Assembly: GCA_016743925.1 (NCBI GenBank)
Contig: JADGFH010000054.1
Span: 1 to 14,990 of the forward strand
Reading direction: 5' to 3'
Source of the DNA: Labilibaculum sp.
Lineage (GTDB): Bacteria > Bacteroidota > Bacteroidia > Bacteroidales > Marinifilaceae
DNA: 14,990 nucleotides
The notes beneath the pieces were generated by a model that made no database searches, had not been told where the DNA came from, and worked only from the letters and a program-made list of their open reading frames with translations. The number at the start of each line of letters is the position of its first letter. The first letter of the stretch is position 1. The position numbers were made by a program, and so were the translations under genes. Positions 7,901 to 12,300 of this stretch are shown piece by piece.

Positions 7901-9273
7901 GCACAGTACCACTGTAATGCTGTTCCGCTTTCAGTATTTCCTTCGGTATCGTTATATGTATGGCTACCGTTAAGCACGTATCCTTCTTTAACAACGCTGA
8001 CAGGCATAGCTGTTACAGAACTTGCAGTTGGCACCTCGTTGGCCAATACTGCAGCTGTATAGCTTGAGTAAGTCTCAACACCAGGAGAATTTCCTGTTGC
8101 TGCTGCTGGAATTACACCATAGCGAATGTATTTACCTACATCGGTTCCAGCCATGGTATAAGTCGCATTTGTTGCACCTGAGATAGCGGCTTCGTTGCTT
8201 CCTGCATTATCATCAGCTCGATACCATTGAAGGGTGGTTCCACTTTCAACATCATTCTCAGAGTCGGCATAAGAATATGCACCAGTAAGGTTATATCCTT
8301 CTTTAAGTACACTAGCTATAGTAATAGCCACTGAATTTGCTACTGGTTCTTCATTACGTAAAACAGGTCCTATAAAGATTGAAGCTTTCGCTTCGACACC
8401 TTCTAGTACACCTGCTGTAGCCCAAGGTTTAACTGCAAAACGAATATATTTATCAACATCGGCAACAGTTATGGTATAAGTTGTTCCTGTTTCGCCTGAA
8501 ATCGCAGATTCGTTTATTGCACTTGCATCGTCTGCACGATACCATTGAAAAGTCGAAGTTCCCTCTGTATCTCCATCCAAATCTAAAAAAGTATACGAGC
8601 CATTCAGATTATTTGTAGCCTTTAAAACTGTTCCTGTTTGAACAACCGATATTGCTTTAGGAGAAGAGTTTCCTTTTCCTAAGCTAATCCAACTACCGTT
8701 TTCGTAAATCATTAAAGTACCCGAAGGGCTACAATCGGTACAGAATACCAATTGCCCTTCAGAAGGAGATGAAATGGCATACATTTCGGTATTGGTTACC
8801 GGAGTAGCCACTGCATCGCCCGTTTGGTTATCGACATAAATTTTTGTTACCGCATCCTGATCGTCGGTAGGATCGAGTAAGTTCTTTATTTGATAAGCTC
8901 CAGCATCGTTATCTGTTTCGAGAATTTCGGCCAAAGTATTCTTCATTTTTTCCCATTCACCTTGTAATGGAACTGCCGTTGTAGCAGCCCAATTTTTAAG
9001 ATAATAGGTTTGTACTGTTCCACTACCATCCGAGTCTAGAATAGTCATTAACATTCCTAGCTTAACTCGAGACGTTTTCATTTCACTTGTATAGGCAGTC
9101 CAATCTGCATAAATATGGTGTCCACCATATATTTGATTTCCCTTTACTATGGCCTTATTAAGCCATGAAGGAACGCTTATGGTTTTATCGCTTAGTTTTT
9201 CTTGCGCAGATAACTGATTTAGGCTTATCAGCACAAAGAAAAACATTACCGTTAATTTTAATAATTTCTTCAT
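4996..9273 (-). CDS. Secreted multi-Ig-repeat protein with FISUMP C-terminal domain
   Basis: 1425 residues. Residues 1-23 are a signal peptide (LSA/QEKLSD). Residues 24-205 are the same N-terminal module as in the 1007-residue paralogue, including IKNLLDPTDDQDA, YVD, CTDC and ENGSW. Seven Ig-like repeats of about 105 residues span 205-932. Two sister domains follow at about 937-1040 and 1134-1232, each opening with GDVCEN, then SGGSG and QWYE, and closing with HTH(Y/F)VGV and a cysteine. Likely disulfides are 951-1040 and 1146-1232. Between them (1041-1130) is a domain like those beginning 'SP..GE..' with a SIDDGLNW segment, common in secreted Bacteroidota proteins. The C-terminus (about 1234-1425) is a good FISUMP domain: NYKTVSYDGKCWIAQNL, GWRVPSNNEW, FWSSS, PLRCVRDN. 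Large size, secretion and repeats suggest a surface or extracellular adhesin; that role is inferred. The start ATG (9271-9273) fits the signal peptide. The upstream fibre gene ends 119 nt before it. Confidence 0.88.
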   Translation of the reverse strand: MKKLLKLTVMFFFVLISLNQLSAQEKLSDKTISVPSWLNKAIVKGNQIYGGHHIYADWTAYTSEMKTSRVKLGMLMTILDSDGSGTVQTYYLKNWAATTAVPLQGEWEKMKNTLAEILETDNDAGAYQIKNLLDPTDDQDAVTKIYVDNQTGDAVATPVTNTEMYAISSPSEGQLVFCTDCSPSGTLMIYENGSWISLGKGNSSPKAISVVQTGTVLKATNNLNGSYTFLDLDGDTEGTSTFQWYRADDASAINESAISGETGTTYTITVADVDKYIRFAVKPWATAGVLEGVEAKASIFIGPVLRNEEPVANSVAITIASVLKEGYNLTGAYSYADSENDVESGTTLQWYRADDNAGSNEAAISGATNATYTMAGTDVGKYIRYGVIPAAATGNSPGVETYSSYTAAVLANEVPTASSVTAMPVSVVKEGYVLNGSHTYNDTEGNTESGTALQWYCADDNAGTNEVAISGAINATYTMAGTDVGKYIRYGVIPAAATGNSPGVEAYSNYTAAVLANEVPTASAVTITPASVVKEGYVLNGSYTYNDTEGNTESGTALQWYRADDITGSNEAAISGATNATYTMTGTDVGKYIRYGVTPAAGTGNSPGVETFSFYEGVVLANEVPTANSVTVDIVSVIKEGNDLNGSYTYGDTEGDLESGTTLQWYRADDNTGTNELAISGETTATYTMTGTDVGKYIRYGVTPAAGTGNSPGVETFSLYEGVVLANEVPTANSVTVDIVSVIKEGYELNANYTYGDTEGDVESGTIIQWYIADDNTGTNETAISGETGINYTMQASDVGKYIRYSVTPGAATGNSPGILVDAVRVGPVLANEVPTAASVNFTGELLITKTLTGTYTYGDTESDIESGTTFKWYRANDAAGTGATEITGATANTYILSSNDVNKYISFVVVPAASSGNSPGVETLSSYQGPIEYTPLSLDVTRTPFFGDVCENLDPGSFVAAISGGSGNYDIQWYEDDDSDFTMDAVLLTGQTSETYDPLNIHVSMQNSNHTHYVGVIITDTESAQSISKSVNFQYSESCVEIMSPLEGAKLQNNMSYMISWHNSQGASTYAISYSIDDGLNWNIISALESGISIMWTPSSSGINSFTQAKIKVLDNSTSKEVIVNVVIYPPITVSVTRSGSGDVCENHDPGSFSVTYSGGSGSFTKQWYENNNNLLSSGTAVGTGTNNYDSSSVDYYNDSDHTHFVGVEVTDNVLGFTEQNYVEFAYTKDCWSCGMDIAVNHTTTGGVAPEDKTVNYKTVSYDGKCWIAQNLGATNQASSAIDNTDESAGWYWQFSQKQGYVGSTSPWDTSTFDPGDWLAENDPCELELGQGWRVPSNNEWISALAAESWSNHNDAYSSVLKLHSAGYLGVFDGLLSFRGSSGVFWSSSEGGGGGHYFFQNSGTVGMYTIQKNAGVPLRCVRDN
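6478..8661 (-). repeat. Seven tandem Ig-like repeats, 315-bp period, partly homogenised
   Basis: The repeats cover residues 205-932. Copies 3 to 6 (about 6784-8040) repeat exactly every 315 bp and are very alike at DNA level. For example, 7040-7188 and 7355-7503 match over 149 bp with two differences, and about 44 bp near 7605 and 7920 are identical. The outer copies (first and last) are diverged and resemble the matching copies in the 1007-residue gene. This pattern indicates recent internal duplication or gene conversion. Confidence 0.88.
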
Positions 9274-9332
9274 ATGTCGATTTTTACAAAATACCTTTAA
9301 ACTGTTTCACAAAACTTATTTAATGCTTGTAC

Positions 9333-9358
9333 AAAAAACTGTGAATAATTCAATCCAG
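9333..9358 (-). terminator. Weak terminator candidate after the giant fibre gene
   Basis: On the minus strand CTG-GAT-TGAA-TTA-TTCA-CAG is followed directly by six Ts (A run 9333-9338 on the plus strand). The stem is only 3 plus 4 bp with a three-base bulge, so it may be inefficient and allow read-through into the 1425-residue gene. The stop of the fibre gene is at 9393-9395. The rest of the 119-nt gap (9274-9392) shows only a separated 8-bp inverted repeat (ATGCTTGT 9323-9330, ACAAGCAT 9368-9375) and no clear promoter. Confidence 0.3.
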
Positions 9359-9392
9359 CTGTTATGCACAAGCATATTTAATGAAGTCTAAT

Positions 9393-12300
9393 TTATTTTA
9401 GCGTAACACCAACAGTGTTTTCAGCTCCAATAGTAATAGTTTGATAAATGTTATATTGAATTGAATTGATTTCAACATTACCAATAACCAGTAAAAAGCT
9501 AGTGGCATCATCTGTATCTAAAAACATCTGTGGATTTCTCCATGAGGCAGGTACCGCCAAAGTGAATGGTAAATCTTTCACAACATTTAAAGTAATACCT
9601 GTATATACTCCTTGTGGGGTATTTGATTTTGTTAAAGTTTGAATACTCGCTGCATCAAGCGTAATACCCGATTTAAAACCGTAATATACATCCGCAGTTT
9701 TCAAGCCATCTAAACCCTCTTTAAGAATTTTACCTTGTTCTGCAGTTAAGGCCTTATCTGTTCCTCCATCGATTAAATTGTCTACCAAATCTTCTTTTAG
9801 AACAATCGCGCTTCCTGAAAGGTTAATGCTATTTCCATTACTAATACTCAAATCAGTATCAACTAAACTTATGAATTGGTCATCGGTATTGTCTTTATAA
9901 GGTGTTAAATCGATATTTGTAGCAGAAACATTATTTGTAATTGTCAACAAATCACCTGTAAGACTTAAATCTTGTATCTCATTGGTTGCTTCATCATCGC
10001 TAAGAGTTATGCTACCACCATTTTCCAATGTAATGGTTGATCCAAGTTTTGTTAAAGTTTGATCATCAGTACTCACTCCTGATAGGTCAACTGAATTCCC
10101 ATCATCAATACTTAATGTTGTACCCGAAATGCTTAATGTTTGATCGTCAGTATCCGTAAAGCTCGTTTTATCAGCCCAAATCAAAGCACCCGTTGCATCA
10201 GTAGTTAACATTTTATCATTTTCACCTGCTGGCACATCAATCTTATTTTCCAATAGCGCATCAGATTCTGTTTTGGTGTATGATATTCCTGCATCAGCCT
10301 TGTCATCTAATTCATCTTGTAAGCCAGGGATATCCACAATATTTAAAGTAACATCACCTTTTTTACCATTTACACTAAATACTTCACCCGATGGTGTTTT
10401 CATCTCTGTCCAGTCGGCCATTGTACCATCAGCTCCACCATTGTGCATATAGGTTTTGTTCTCGTCGCTACGCACAGCTACATCTCCTCTACTTGAACTT
10501 AAAGCCAATTGTTCTATTTCCGAATCAACTGCAAAGACATTACCTACGGTAATTTTTGGCAATTGTGATTCATCAATTTTCTTATTTATATCAAGGCCAG
10601 GGTATCCACCAGCAATATTTTTATTACTCTGCTGTTCGGCATCAGCTACTACTAGTTTTTCAGCATCTGTATAATCATTACTTGATAATCCTTTACCTAC
10701 TTCCGTGTCAACTTTTTTAAACAATTCTCCAGTAACATAAATCTTATTTACCGCATCTTTATCGTCCGTTGGAGCGGCTAAATTTTTAATTTGATTGTTC
10801 TTAGCATCATTACCAGAAGTTAATACATCTCCCAAATCCTGATCATCAACCAAAATAGACGAAAGATCTACAGCGTTTCCTTCTGAAATGCTAATTACAT
10901 TACCGGCTAAATTTAAAGTCTGATCATCAGTGTCAGTATAACTGTTTTTATCTGCCCACACTAAATTACCACTACTATCGGTTGTTAAAACCTTAGAGTT
11001 TTCACCACTTGGCTCGTCAATTTTACCATCAAATAATGTATTGGATTCTACTTTTGTATATACATTGCTCAAATCGGACATATTGTTAATTGTAGTCTGA
11101 AGACCTGGAATATCAGCAACATTAATTACAACATCACCTTTCTTTCCATTAACACTAAAAACTTCACCTGTTGGAGTTTTCATCTCTGTCCAATCAGTCA
11201 TATCTCCAGCCACACCACCATTGTGCATATAAGTTTTGTTCTCGTCGCTACGAACAGCTACATCACCTGTTACAGCTGATAATGCTAATTGTTCTGCTTC
11301 TGAATTTACCGCATAAACATTTCCTACTGTCATTTTTGGCAATTGCGACTCATCGATCTTCTTATTAGAATCCAAACCAGCATATCCATTTACTGCATTC
11401 TTGTTGGTCTGAAGTTCTGCATCGGCAACTATCAATTTCTCTGCATCGGTATAATCGTTACTTGACAACTGCTTACCAGCTTCTTTATCAACCTTTGTAT
11501 TTAATTGCCCTTGTGAGTAATAACGAGTAACGGCATCCTGATCCTCTGTTGGATCTGCAATGTTTTTAATTTGAACACCACCTGCATCGTTACCTTCAGA
11601 TAATACTTCTGTAAGGTTTTGATCATCGCTACCTGTTGTAGAAAGATCTACACTATTACCATCTTTAATAGATAATACCATTCCTGCAAGACTCAAGGTC
11701 TGATCGTCTGTATTGTCTGCTAATGCAGATAAATCAACCGTTGTACCAGTTCCATTTTCAATACTTAAATTCAGTACATTCGATCCATCAAGCACTGCTC
11801 CTGATAAATTCTGAAGCTCGTTAGAGTTATCGTCATCATTAAGGGTAACTGTTCCTCCATTTTCAAGACTAATTGAATTGCCTGTTTTTGTTAATAACTG
11901 ATCATCAGCATTATCTTTAAATGATGATAAATCAAGAATTGTTGCTGATGTATTGTTAGTAATTTTTAATGTATTACCTACCAAACTTAAATCTTGAATC
12001 TCGTTACTTGCATCATCATCATTCAATGTTACAGATCCTCCATTTTCTAATGTTATGCTTGAACCCAACTTGCTTAATGCCTGATCATCTGAGCTTATTG
12101 CAGATAAATCAACGGTATTACCATCTGCAATTTCTAATGTGGTTCCTATAAGGTTTAACGTTTGATCATCAGTATCGGTAAAAGTTGCCTTATCAGCCCA
12201 TACCAAATTTCCTGTTGCATCAGTTGTTAACATCTTATCGTTCTCACCTGATGGTTCATCAATTTTACCATTAAACAAGGCATCTGATTCCGTTTTGGTA

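Noticed and set aside
6478..8661. Regularly spaced repeats as a CRISPR array
   Set aside because: The period is 315 bp, in frame, and encodes Ig-like domains; there are no short repeats with unique spacers.
1724..9273. Type IX secretion sorting domain or lipoprotein anchors on the adhesins
   Set aside because: Both end in FISUMP-type domains rather than a recognisable sorting domain, and the signal peptides lack a lipobox cysteine.
9274..9330. Bacteroidota promoter before the 1425-residue gene (TAAGTTTTG or TATTTTG with upstream TTTG)
   Set aside because: Spacings of 13 and 16 nt to the upstream TTTG are too short and the elements are imperfect; chance is likely in AT-rich DNA.
9323..9375. 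Inverted repeat ATGCTTGT / ACAAGCAT as an operator or attachment site
   Set aside because: It is only 8 bp with a 37-nt spacing and no T-tract or second copy; it is not distinguishable from chance.
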